From the NCBI GenBank assembly GCA_021731345.1, contig JAKFXO010000061.1, forward strand, positions 1-8,918: a stretch of DNA of 8,918 bases. Direction: 5' to 3'. The notes under the pieces were generated by a model that searched no databases, had not been told where the DNA came from, and saw nothing but the letters and a program-made list of their open reading frames with translations. Positions within the stretch are counted from its first letter, which is position 1. The number at the start of each line of letters is the position of its first letter. Source of the stretch: Candidatus Peribacterales bacterium (GTDB lineage: Bacteria; Patescibacteriota; Gracilibacteria; Peribacterales; Peribacteraceae). The translations under genes were made by a program, and so were the position numbers. Below are positions 1-5,275 of the stretch, piece after piece.

Positions 1-1112
1 GCACCATGCGTCTGACGCACGAGCGTGACGGATTCGGCCGCTTCGATGAACTCGGCGTCACGCCGATCGAACAGAAAAACCTCGCGAGCGAATTTGATCT
101 TCTCTTTGTCGACGTCGTTGGCGATCCGCTCAAAGGTGTCTCAAGCATGTGGCAGCGCATGGAAGACGTCGATTCGTTCCGAAAATACGACAACGCTACG
201 CTTCAGGCATCTGACGATACCGATCCCGCTAAGCGAGCAGATCTTTCGAGCTATACACGCGATCTTACAGTCATCCACTTGCTCAGAGTTGCTGCGGGTG
301 AAACAGATCTCGTACTCAAGGATGAGCTTCGGGATAAAATTGCGATTATCTACCGCAAGCATCTTGCCCAGTACAAAAAGGATATCGCCAAAGCCGTGGA
401 TGACCGCGTGAAATTGATTCGCGAACGAATCGCTGAAAAGCGTAAAACTAATCCTACGTATACCGAAACAGCGCAGAGTATCACCGATGAAATTTTGGCT
501 CAAGTGACACCGATTATGAATCTTTCAAAGCCACCGCTTGTGGAAATGAAAGAAATTCTGACGAAGATTTTTGGTATGTCATTCGGAGCAGATGACAATA
601 TTCCCGATTTCAGTTTCTCTGCCGAAGCTGATGACCTGAGCTCTCCACAAGATCCGCCGGATGATGATCCGAGTGATCAAGATCCCCCGAAAGATCCTGA
701 TGATGAACCGAGCGATCAAGAACCACCAGATGATCCGAACAAACCCCCAACGGATCCAAATAAGCCGCCTGACCCCAACATCGACCGTCAGCGTCTCATT
801 GACGAAGCTGAAAGAATTGCTCGATTGGTAGAAGCCAAGGTGAACGCACTACCGGGAGAAAAGTTCAAGTTCACAGCGAGCCAGCAGTTCCCTGGAATGA
901 TTGATTATGTGCGCGAGGACCTAGGCGCAAGTTTCGACACCGCAAGCAGTCTGGCCACTGCGCTCGACGCAGCCAATCCGACTGATATCAGGGCCAAGTA
1001 TGATCAGTGGCTGATGGACGTATCCAATATGGATCGCGATACCGACGCTAAAAAAGATCCGCTCGTCCTGCCGGCACCGATTCCGCCGGCTCCTCCGATG
1101 CCGCCAATCTAA
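1..1112 (+). CDS. Hypothetical acidic protein with Asp/Pro-rich hinge (5' end cut by window)
   Basis: I do not recognise this protein. The first ATG in view is at base 6, but the frame is open to the window edge and no Shine-Dalgarno is visible, so the true start probably lies upstream. Counting from that ATG there are 368 residues. Residues 1-200 are charged and mostly helical (for example around KKDIAKAVDDRVKLIRERIA). Residues 213-260 are a low-complexity hinge made of Asp, Pro, Asn and Lys. Residues 261-345 form a second helical segment beginning IDRQRLIDEAERIARLVEAK. The last 17 residues are a Pro/Ala tail. No transmembrane segment or signal peptide is visible in this part, although one could lie in the missing N-terminus. 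It ends 18 bases before a strong bidirectional terminator and converges on the next gene. Coding status is supported by length and a sharp stop followed by the terminator; function is unknown. Confidence 0.8.
   Translation, partial: TMRLTHERDGFGRFDELGVTPIEQKNLASEFDLLFVDVVGDPLKGVSSMWQRMEDVDSFRKYDNATLQASDDTDPAKRADLSSYTRDLTVIHLLRVAAGETDLVLKDELRDKIAIIYRKHLAQYKKDIAKAVDDRVKLIRERIAEKRKTNPTYTETAQSITDEILAQVTPIMNLSKPPLVEMKEILTKIFGMSFGADDNIPDFSFSAEADDLSSPQDPPDDDPSDQDPPKDPDDEPSDQEPPDDPNKPPTDPNKPPDPNIDRQRLIDEAERIARLVEAKVNALPGEKFKFTASQQFPGMIDYVREDLGASFDTASSLATALDAANPTDIRAKYDQWLMDVSNMDRDTDAKKDPLVLPAPIPPAPPMPPI
642..785 (+). repeat. Degenerate Asp/Pro-rich repeat coding for a hinge
   Basis: Inside the first gene the codons for Asp and Pro alternate in short, imperfect repeats. 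At protein level PSDQDPP and PSDQEPP recur, then PNKPP is repeated twice with DP between. The DNA repeats (gat-ccg/gat-cct units) are divergent in third positions, so this is an old or protein-selected repeat, not a fresh microsatellite. It probably gives an extended, negatively charged spacer between two helical domains. Confidence 0.7.
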
Positions 1113-1130
1113 ACTAGACATAGTAAAAAG

Positions 1131-1160
1131 AACCCGGGAGCCCTTTCCGTGGCCCGGGTT
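1131..1160. terminator. Bidirectional Rho-independent terminator between convergent genes
   Basis: A perfect 8-bp stem, AACCCGGG at 1131-1138 pairing with CCCGGGTT at 1153-1160, encloses a 14-base loop. On the plus strand it is followed by GTTTTGTG. On the minus strand it is followed by CTTTTTACT, a better U-tract. It lies between the stop of the plus gene (1112) and the stop of the minus gene (1215), so it can end both transcripts. Confidence 0.85.
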
Positions 1161-1167
1161 GTTTTGT

Positions 1168-1193
1168 GTCATGAGAATCATGACGATCCGTCA
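1168..1193. repeat. Two overlapping small inverted repeats
   Basis: GTCATGA at 1168-1174 and TCATGAC at 1178-1184 form a perfect 7-bp inverted repeat with a 3-base centre. TGACG at 1181-1185 and CGTCA at 1189-1193 form a second one that shares four bases with the first, so they cannot both fold at once. They sit between the terminator and the 3' end of the minus-strand gene. Purpose unknown; they may be a secondary terminator hairpin or chance. Confidence 0.4.
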
Positions 1194-1214
1194 TCATGAA
1201 GTTTTGCAGAGTCA

Positions 1215-2045
1215 TCAGTCGTTGACGATCTGCAGAGGATCTTCGGGGGACGTGACGGGATCCCTCGAAATTCCTCCTCGGTCGATTTGACCGAATTCTT
1301 CGCGCATCTGGAACCGGATCTGCGCAATCCATTCGTCCGTCTTAGCTCGTGTGTCAGTGAGGTCATTGACGCCCAATGTCACACCTGCGGACTTGCCCGC
1401 GGGGGCAAGTGGTTCGGTCGTCGTCGTGCCGTTGGTCGTCACCTCTTGGGTGCCGTCAACTTTCACGAACAGTCGATCGAACCTAGTTCCATCAGCGGAC
1501 GTGCGGAGGAGAATCGTCTTCAGTTTCGTGACCTTGCGGTTACGACCTGCGGGACGATTGAGCTGCTGTTCGGCGAGCTCCGTAATCCTTTGCACTTGTC
1601 CAGGACTAAGCCAGTCTGCAGAGATCTCGACCATGTAGGGTGGCTGGCTGAGGTCGACCCTCAGCTTCGCCTTGCCCTGCTCGACCAAGGTCTGCACATC
1701 GAGGAACAGTTCCCCGAGTTCCCCTGCCGGAAGATTGGCAGAGACGCCCGGAGCGACTGCGGGTAAGGCAGGCGCTTGGGTTGCAGGCACTTGCGTGTTC
1801 TGCGGTTGCTGCGTCTGCTGAGGCTGGTTGTTCGTTACCTGGTTCTGCGGCGGCGTAGTTGCCGGCGCGGACATGAAGTAGCGAATTCCGTAGCTTCCTG
1901 CGAGCAGCGTGAGTGCAACGCCTCCGACCAGCTTCAGCCACCCCTGCTTCGAGCGGGGGAGGTAGTGCAACGGATTGCGCGACCCCGTACGGGTCGAATC
2001 CGAGGACTGAGCTTGATCTTGGTTGCCTGCGGCATTCTGAGTCAT
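1215..2045 (-). CDS. Single-pass membrane protein with Gln/Asn/Pro linker and outside domain
   Basis: Unrecognised 276-residue protein. Residues 1-34 are polar and basic near the membrane (cytoplasmic). Residues 36-57 are one hydrophobic helix (core VGGVALTLLAGSYG). Residues 59-105 are a low-complexity linker rich in Gln, Asn, Pro and Thr. Residues 106-276 look like a folded domain with mixed helix and strand (for example GELFLDVQTLVEQGKAKLRV, then KLKTILLRTSADG and DRLFVKVDG). By the positive-inside rule the C-terminal domain should be outside. The start is backed by AAGG six bases before the ATG and by a promoter about 100 bases upstream. The linker holds TQAPAL and VAP, also found in the linker of the 3008-4498 protein. 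It is divergent from the four-TM gene at 2284 and may be co-regulated with it. No enzyme motif was seen, so a structural or scaffold role in the envelope is a guess. Confidence 0.85.
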   Translation of the reverse strand: MTQNAAGNQDQAQSSDSTRTGSRNPLHYLPRSKQGWLKLVGGVALTLLAGSYGIRYFMSAPATTPPQNQVTNNQPQQTQQPQNTQVPATQAPALPAVAPGVSANLPAGELGELFLDVQTLVEQGKAKLRVDLSQPPYMVEISADWLSPGQVQRITELAEQQLNRPAGRNRKVTKLKTILLRTSADGTRFDRLFVKVDGTQEVTTNGTTTTEPLAPAGKSAGVTLGVNDLTDTRAKTDEWIAQIRFQMREEFGQIDRGGISRDPVTSPEDPLQIVND

Positions 2046-2145
2046 GGGACACCTTTTCCTTGTTTCTTGGACACGGGACAGAACTGAACGAATGAACCGG
2101 CGACAGCCGATTCACGATAGGCGGTGGCGGAAAGAGCCAATATGT

Positions 2146-2174
2146 ATTATAGAACAATGCTTTGACAATGTCCA
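2146..2174 (-). promoter_or_regulatory. Sigma70-like promoter of the 1215-2045 gene
   Basis: On the minus strand TGGACA (2174-2169, 5 of 6 consensus bases) is separated by exactly 17 bases from TATAAT (2151-2146, 6 of 6). Transcription should start near 2139, giving a leader of roughly 94 bases before the ATG at 2045. Confidence 0.7.
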
Positions 2175-2190
2175 GTTTTTAGGGTACGAT
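2162..2190 (+). promoter_or_regulatory. Sigma70-like promoter of the 2284-2952 gene
   Basis: TTGACA (2162-2167, 6 of 6) is 17 bases from TACGAT (2185-2190, 4 of 6). The start site would be near 2197, leaving a leader of about 87 bases. Its -35 box is one base away from the -35 box of the divergent promoter, so a single bound protein could affect both. Confidence 0.6.
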
Positions 2191-2196
2191 TCAAAT

Positions 2197-2222
2197 GCCA
2201 AAAATTTGGCTTCAATCAGCCA
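2197..2222 (+). promoter_or_regulatory. Mutually exclusive small hairpins in the leader of the 2284 gene
   Basis: GCCAA (2197-2201) can pair with TTGGC (2206-2210), and the overlapping TGGCT (2207-2211) can instead pair with AGCCA (2218-2222). The two folds exclude one another. Each is only five base pairs, so this may be chance; it lies right at the predicted 5' end of the transcript. Confidence 0.25.
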
Positions 2223-2270
2223 GATCTTTGCGTTCATTGTCATCAGCACGCAACCAACCACTCTTTCCTG

Positions 2271-2279
2271 AAAGGAGGG
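2271..2279 (+). promoter_or_regulatory. Strong Shine-Dalgarno for the 2284 gene
   Basis: AAAGGAGGG ends four bases before the ATG at 2284. It is the strongest ribosome binding site in the window and fixes the start of this gene. Confidence 0.85.
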
Positions 2280-2283
2280 CGCC

Positions 2284-2952
2284 ATGTCGGCACCCAAATC
2301 GCACCTGTGCATGATCTCATGGCCTCGATTCGTCATTCTGTGGCCATTGATTCTGGAGGGGATTCTGCTGCCGATGCTTCACAGCAACCGGCCGGAGACA
2401 TTCACTTTGGAATTGATTTCACAGATCTGGATCGGGACCGCAATGGTGATCGGACTCGGACTTTCGTTCGATCTTGATCTCGTCGAAGCGGCAGTCGTCC
2501 TGCTCTTCGGATTCGCGGTTCACTACACACTGGAACTCAGAGGCGTCTCTCTGCCGGCGGAAATTCTCCGCCTCACCAGAGAGTACAAGCTCTCCAGCTC
2601 GACGGACCTCATTAAGCTCGTCGGAGACATCACCGGTCTCGTGTACGTTTTCTTCATGATTCCGGTGTGCTTCATGAATCATCACTGGACGGTGACGGAG
2701 GGCTACATGCGCCGTCGCCGTTTCTTCCTCCTTGGTAAAGAGGAAGTCGTCATCGGACAAGGTCGTCCGGTGATGTACACCATCGACAACGTCATTATTT
2801 GGATACTGACGCTCGGGGGCGGGAAACTTCTCGCCTTCGACCCTGACAAGGGTATCCGTACCATCGGTATCGTTTTCTTCGTCAAAGCACGAGATGAAGA
2901 GATCGACGCCAAGTACGAAAAAACACTGGTGTCCGGAGGAGGTCACCACTAG
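2284..2952 (+). CDS. Four-TM inner-membrane protein of unknown family
   Basis: Unrecognised 222-residue protein with a confident start (AAAGGAGGG just upstream). Hydrophobic segments lie at about residues 14-33, 45-64, 66-84 and 115-132. Between the third and fourth is an amphipathic stretch (LPAEILRLTREYKLSSSTDL). After the fourth helix comes a basic patch, RRRRFF at 143-148, consistent with a cytoplasmic C-terminus. Residues 150-205 alternate strand-like and hydrophobic stretches (VVIGQGRPVMYTIDNVIIWI, then GIRTIGIVFFVKARDEE) and may be a small beta domain lying against the membrane. A loose resemblance to bacterial PH-like domains that follow TM helices was considered but is not firm. The tail ends GGGHH. 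No catalytic motif or transporter signature was seen. It is transcribed away from the single-pass protein at 1215-2045 from an overlapping promoter region, which suggests linked expression. Confidence 0.85.
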   Translation: MSAPKSHLCMISWPRFVILWPLILEGILLPMLHSNRPETFTLELISQIWIGTAMVIGLGLSFDLDLVEAAVVLLFGFAVHYTLELRGVSLPAEILRLTREYKLSSSTDLIKLVGDITGLVYVFFMIPVCFMNHHWTVTEGYMRRRRFFLLGKEEVVIGQGRPVMYTIDNVIIWILTLGGGKLLAFDPDKGIRTIGIVFFVKARDEEIDAKYEKTLVSGGGHH

Positions 2953-2967
2953 CGCGTGCTGATGAAT

Positions 2968-2998
2968 ACCGGGTGCAGGGTTAATCCCTGCACTCGGT
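2968..2998. terminator. Hairpin between convergent genes, weak U-tract
   Basis: A 13-bp stem (2968-2980 with 2986-2998) with one G-U pair and a five-base loop TTAAT lies 16 bases after the stop at 2952 and 10 bases before the stop of the minus gene at 3008. Neither side has a true T-run (plus side TTCGTCAT). It is probably a shared terminator or 3' stabiliser. Confidence 0.65.
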
Positions 2999-3007
2999 TC
3001 GTCATAC

Positions 3008-4498
3008 CTATTTCAATGGGAATTCGATACTCGAACCGACGTTCCAGTTCGTACCGTCGTAGACCTGAACGGCCGTGCGGACAAATCCGTCCGTAATGCA
3101 TTCGTCGGGAATCATGAACACCCACTTTCCATTTTCAATCTGTGGTGTGATTTCGCGCTGGGAGAACGATGTGCTCCTGATGAAGATTTTTGCAGAGCGC
3201 CCTACTTGCCTGTCGGCAGGTACGGTATACGTGAGCTTGGTTCCATCGGTGGACACTGAAAAACCAGTAACGCCGAGATCCTGCTCGATGCCGGTAGCAG
3301 GAGCAACGGTAGGCGTAAGCGCAGGCGCCTGAGTTCCGGCCTGAGGATTCTGATTGGTTGGTGGAAGCTGGTTCGATGGCTGTGGACCAGGGTTTGCAGG
3401 CGCATTCGCCGGCGGTGGATTAGAAGTTTGATTCGGCGTAGAACTACCACTAGGGACCAGATTGTATACCGTAATCGCAGCACCAAGCACACCGATGCTG
3501 ATAAGACCTGCGCGGGTCTGCAAAATATCTTGCCGAATATTGAACGGTGCGCGGTCGGTACGCTCATGGTGAAATACGAAATCACGCGGTCTGTTTCTCT
3601 GCGCATCGAGATGGTGATGGTAGAGCTGGTGAGTGACGCGAGTCAGAAGTCTCATCTTTGCATTGAGTGCACGAACGGGTGCTAAGTCTGTCACAACCCC
3701 ACCCAGTGCGGTGACTTCAGCATCGATTTCTCCTGCAAGTTGATGAATGGGCTGTCTCGAATGGAATTCAGGCCTATCCCACAGTTCTTCGCCTTCGATT
3801 TGCGTTGCAACGGTCTGCACATCTGTACGGATGGCAGCAAGTTCAGCGACATCAGCTGCGGAAGAAATTCGACCAGGAGCGCTTTGTGCCGGATTCGCCT
3901 GTTCATTCAAATAATTGATAATGCGTCCCCCATCGAGAATAAGATCATCGATAGCCGAATGTCCGCCACGGAAATCTCCAGTCGCAGCATTGATCGTATT
4001 GCCAAGTTTGCGCGAGAAAGCATGAAGAGCAGTACTGATACGAGTGCCATCTCCGGCAGCACGATTCCAGTGTGTATTGCGCATCGCAGCTGCAAGTGCG
4101 CTAACTAATCCTGCTCGGCAGCGTCGATACTCCCCCGCTCCTGTGGCACTCCACCATGCTGCATTCTCGTTACCGCTCCTGTGAATTTGAGAGAGTCGGT
4201 CTAGCTCATCAAGCGCAGCAGTCATATCACCAATATCACGAACTACGTCGGGGTTCGGTACGCTACCTGCTGGTGGCATGCTGACACGTGTCAAAAGCCG
4301 CTCAAGTCTGTGTTGAGCATTTTCGAGATCATGAATTTGGCGAGCGCTGTTCGTTCTGTGCGTTATCCAAAGCGCGTTCTGATGTCGTACCTGACGTGTA
4401 TCGAGCTGGTCGATCGTTGGTCCGACATGAGGTGCCGTATGCGGAGCATTCGGCTGCGGAGCGGTAGGGCCTGGGGTGGGAGTTCCTCCTGTAGACAT
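3008..4498 (-). CDS. Single-pass protein: helical inside domain, Pro/Asn linker, outside beta-rich domain
   Basis: Unrecognised 496-residue protein. Residues 1-30 are a Pro/Thr-rich lead. Residues 31-325 are helical and cytoplasmic, with charged coil-like stretches (NSARQIHDLENAQHRLERLL) and a His cluster (LYHHHL) near 293. One hydrophobic helix lies at about 330-349 (GLISIGVLGAAITVYNL). Residues 351-402 are a Pro/Asn/Gln/Ala linker containing TQAPAL and VAP. Residues 403-496 are strand-rich (GFSVSTDGTKLTYTVPA, ending in SSIEFPLK) and resemble an Ig-like or carbohydrate-binding beta-sandwich only in general character. The architecture (inside domain, TM, disordered linker, outside beta domain) suggests a transmembrane sensor or anchor, but no kinase, sigma/anti-sigma or peptidase motif was recognised. 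The start rests on a near-perfect promoter whose -10 box ends eight bases before the ATG; there is no Shine-Dalgarno. Confidence 0.85.
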   Translation of the reverse strand: MSTGGTPTPGPTAPQPNAPHTAPHVGPTIDQLDTRQVRHQNALWITHRTNSARQIHDLENAQHRLERLLTRVSMPPAGSVPNPDVVRDIGDMTAALDELDRLSQIHRSGNENAAWWSATGAGEYRRCRAGLVSALAAAMRNTHWNRAAGDGTRISTALHAFSRKLGNTINAATGDFRGGHSAIDDLILDGGRIINYLNEQANPAQSAPGRISSAADVAELAAIRTDVQTVATQIEGEELWDRPEFHSRQPIHQLAGEIDAEVTALGGVVTDLAPVRALNAKMRLLTRVTHQLYHHHLDAQRNRPRDFVFHHERTDRAPFNIRQDILQTRAGLISIGVLGAAITVYNLVPSGSSTPNQTSNPPPANAPANPGPQPSNQLPPTNQNPQAGTQAPALTPTVAPATGIEQDLGVTGFSVSTDGTKLTYTVPADRQVGRSAKIFIRSTSFSQREITPQIENGKWVFMIPDECITDGFVRTAVQVYDGTNWNVGSSIEFPLK

Positions 4499-4506
4499 TT
4501 CTATTT

Positions 4507-4535
4507 ATTATAGCGGAAAACACTGTTTTTTTCAA
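4507..4535 (-). promoter_or_regulatory. Near-consensus promoter giving a leaderless mRNA
   Basis: On the minus strand TTGAAA (4535-4530, 5 of 6) is followed after 17 bases by TATAAT (4512-4507, 6 of 6). The expected start site is about 4499-4501, directly before the A of the ATG at 4498. The transcript of the 3008-4498 gene should therefore have no leader or one to three bases, with no room for a Shine-Dalgarno. Confidence 0.75.
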
Positions 4536-4543
4536 TATAAGCC

Positions 4544-4572
4544 TAGGCCGGAAACAACGTGTTTCCGGCCTA
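4544..4572. terminator. Perfect 12-bp hairpin after the 4597-5157 gene
   Basis: TAGGCCGGAAAC (4544-4555) pairs perfectly with GTTTCCGGCCTA (4561-4572) around the loop AACGT. It begins 24 bases past the stop of the minus-strand gene and ends just before the promoter of the next minus gene. The minus-strand sequence after it (GGCTTATATTG) has only a weak U-tract. It likely insulates the two genes from each other. Confidence 0.7.
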
Positions 4573-4596
4573 TGTTGGCCAATTCTTTCAGGTTGG

Positions 4597-5157
4597 CTAC
4601 GGCTTTTTGTACTCCACGGCGGCACTGCGCCAATACCCTCCGTTCTGGAGAGACTGATTCGGATCCATAAAGACCCAGACCTTTGTCACCTGCGAAGACA
4701 CAGGATACGGCTTGTCAGTCGTGACGATAATTCCACCTGGTTTGGTGGACTCAAGCGTCACGACAACACGCCATCCTTGAGGGAGTTCCTTGTCGGTCCT
4801 CCTGATCTCGTTGTCGGCGACATCCCACTGGAGGAAGTCGAGTGGCTTTGCAGCTTCTAGCGGGACCTCCCTCCTGATCGGTCCTGCACCTGTAGGCCAG
4901 ACACCAGTGACCAGTCTGGTCGCAAGGCTCTGTACCGGATAGACACATACGTCACCGATGCCTTTCGCGAACGGAAGGTGGGTGATGTACGTGACCGTAA
5001 GGATGCTGGCCAAAAAGGCAAAGAAGTACGCGACACCAAAATGGTGACCATCCGGTGTCGTGTGTCTTGCCCAGTTGATCAAGTACACACTAACACCAGC
5101 GAACACAAATCCCATCAGGATGAGGATCCCATTGATCATGTTTTCAGGACTGCTCAT
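4597..5157 (-). CDS. Two-TM membrane protein with C-terminal beta-rich domain
   Basis: Unrecognised protein of 186 residues from the chosen start. The frame is open to an ATG at 5229 (210 residues), but the ATG at 5157 has GGGAG nine bases upstream and leads straight into the first membrane helix, while the 24 extra residues are polar and have no ribosome binding site. Hydrophobic helices lie at about residues 8-29 (core INGILILMGFVFAGVSVYLI) and 41-60 (GVAYFFAFLASILTVTYI), joined by a short polar loop with HTTPDGHH. Residues 88-186 are strand-rich (GWRVVVTLESTKPGG, then TKVWVFMDPNQ) and end in YKKP. The family is unknown. It lies downstream of the LTD gene on the same strand with its own likely promoter. 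The mix of membrane helices and a beta-rich tail resembles the neighbouring single-pass proteins in style but not in sequence. Confidence 0.8.
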   Translation of the reverse strand: MSSPENMINGILILMGFVFAGVSVYLINWARHTTPDGHHFGVAYFFAFLASILTVTYITHLPFAKGIGDVCVYPVQSLATRLVTGVWPTGAGPIRREVPLEAAKPLDFLQWDVADNEIRRTDKELPQGWRVVVTLESTKPGGIIVTTDKPYPVSSQVTKVWVFMDPNQSLQNGGYWRSAAVEYKKP

Positions 5158-5243
5158 TTCGAAAATCTCCCTGTACTTGGTATGTGAAGCAGAGACCGCA
5201 CGGCCTCTTTCCGTAGCCGATCTTTTCAAAGAACTGGCTTAAT

Positions 5244-5268
5244 ATAATAATAACATATTTATTATTAT
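5244..5268. terminator. A/T-only hairpin at the LTD stop codon
   Basis: ATAATAATAA (5244-5253) pairs perfectly with TTATTATTAT (5259-5268) around CATAT. The arm covers the TAA stop of the LTD gene (5265-5267) and the -10 box of the next gene. A ten-pair A/T stem is weak in RNA, so it may act in DNA melting, as a poor terminator, or be a by-product of the TAA/TTA triplet repeat. Confidence 0.35.
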
Positions 5269-5275
5269 TTGTTAA
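5247..5275 (-). promoter_or_regulatory. Sigma70-like promoter of the 4597-5157 gene, overlapping the end of the LTD gene
   Basis: On the minus strand TTAACA (5275-5270, 5 of 6) and TATTAT (5252-5247, 5 of 6) are 17 bases apart. The -35 box lies in the last codons of the LTD gene. Transcription would start near 5240, giving a leader of about 83 bases to the ATG at 5157. The local sequence is very A/T-rich, which makes chance matches easier. Confidence 0.5.

Noticed and set aside
1606..2157. 183-residue minus-strand frame overlapping the single-pass protein
   Set aside because: Same strand, different frame; rich in Arg, Ala and Ser as a shadow, has no membrane helix, and its start sits in the -10 region of the promoter.
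2419..2949. 176-residue minus-strand frame opposite the four-TM gene
   Set aside because: The plus-strand gene has the strongest ribosome binding site in the window and credible TM helices; the antisense frame is charged low-complexity sequence.
5158..5229. N-terminal extension of the two-TM protein to the ATG at 5229
   Set aside because: No ribosome binding site at 5229, and the extra residues are polar with no signal character, whereas GGGAG precedes the ATG at 5157.
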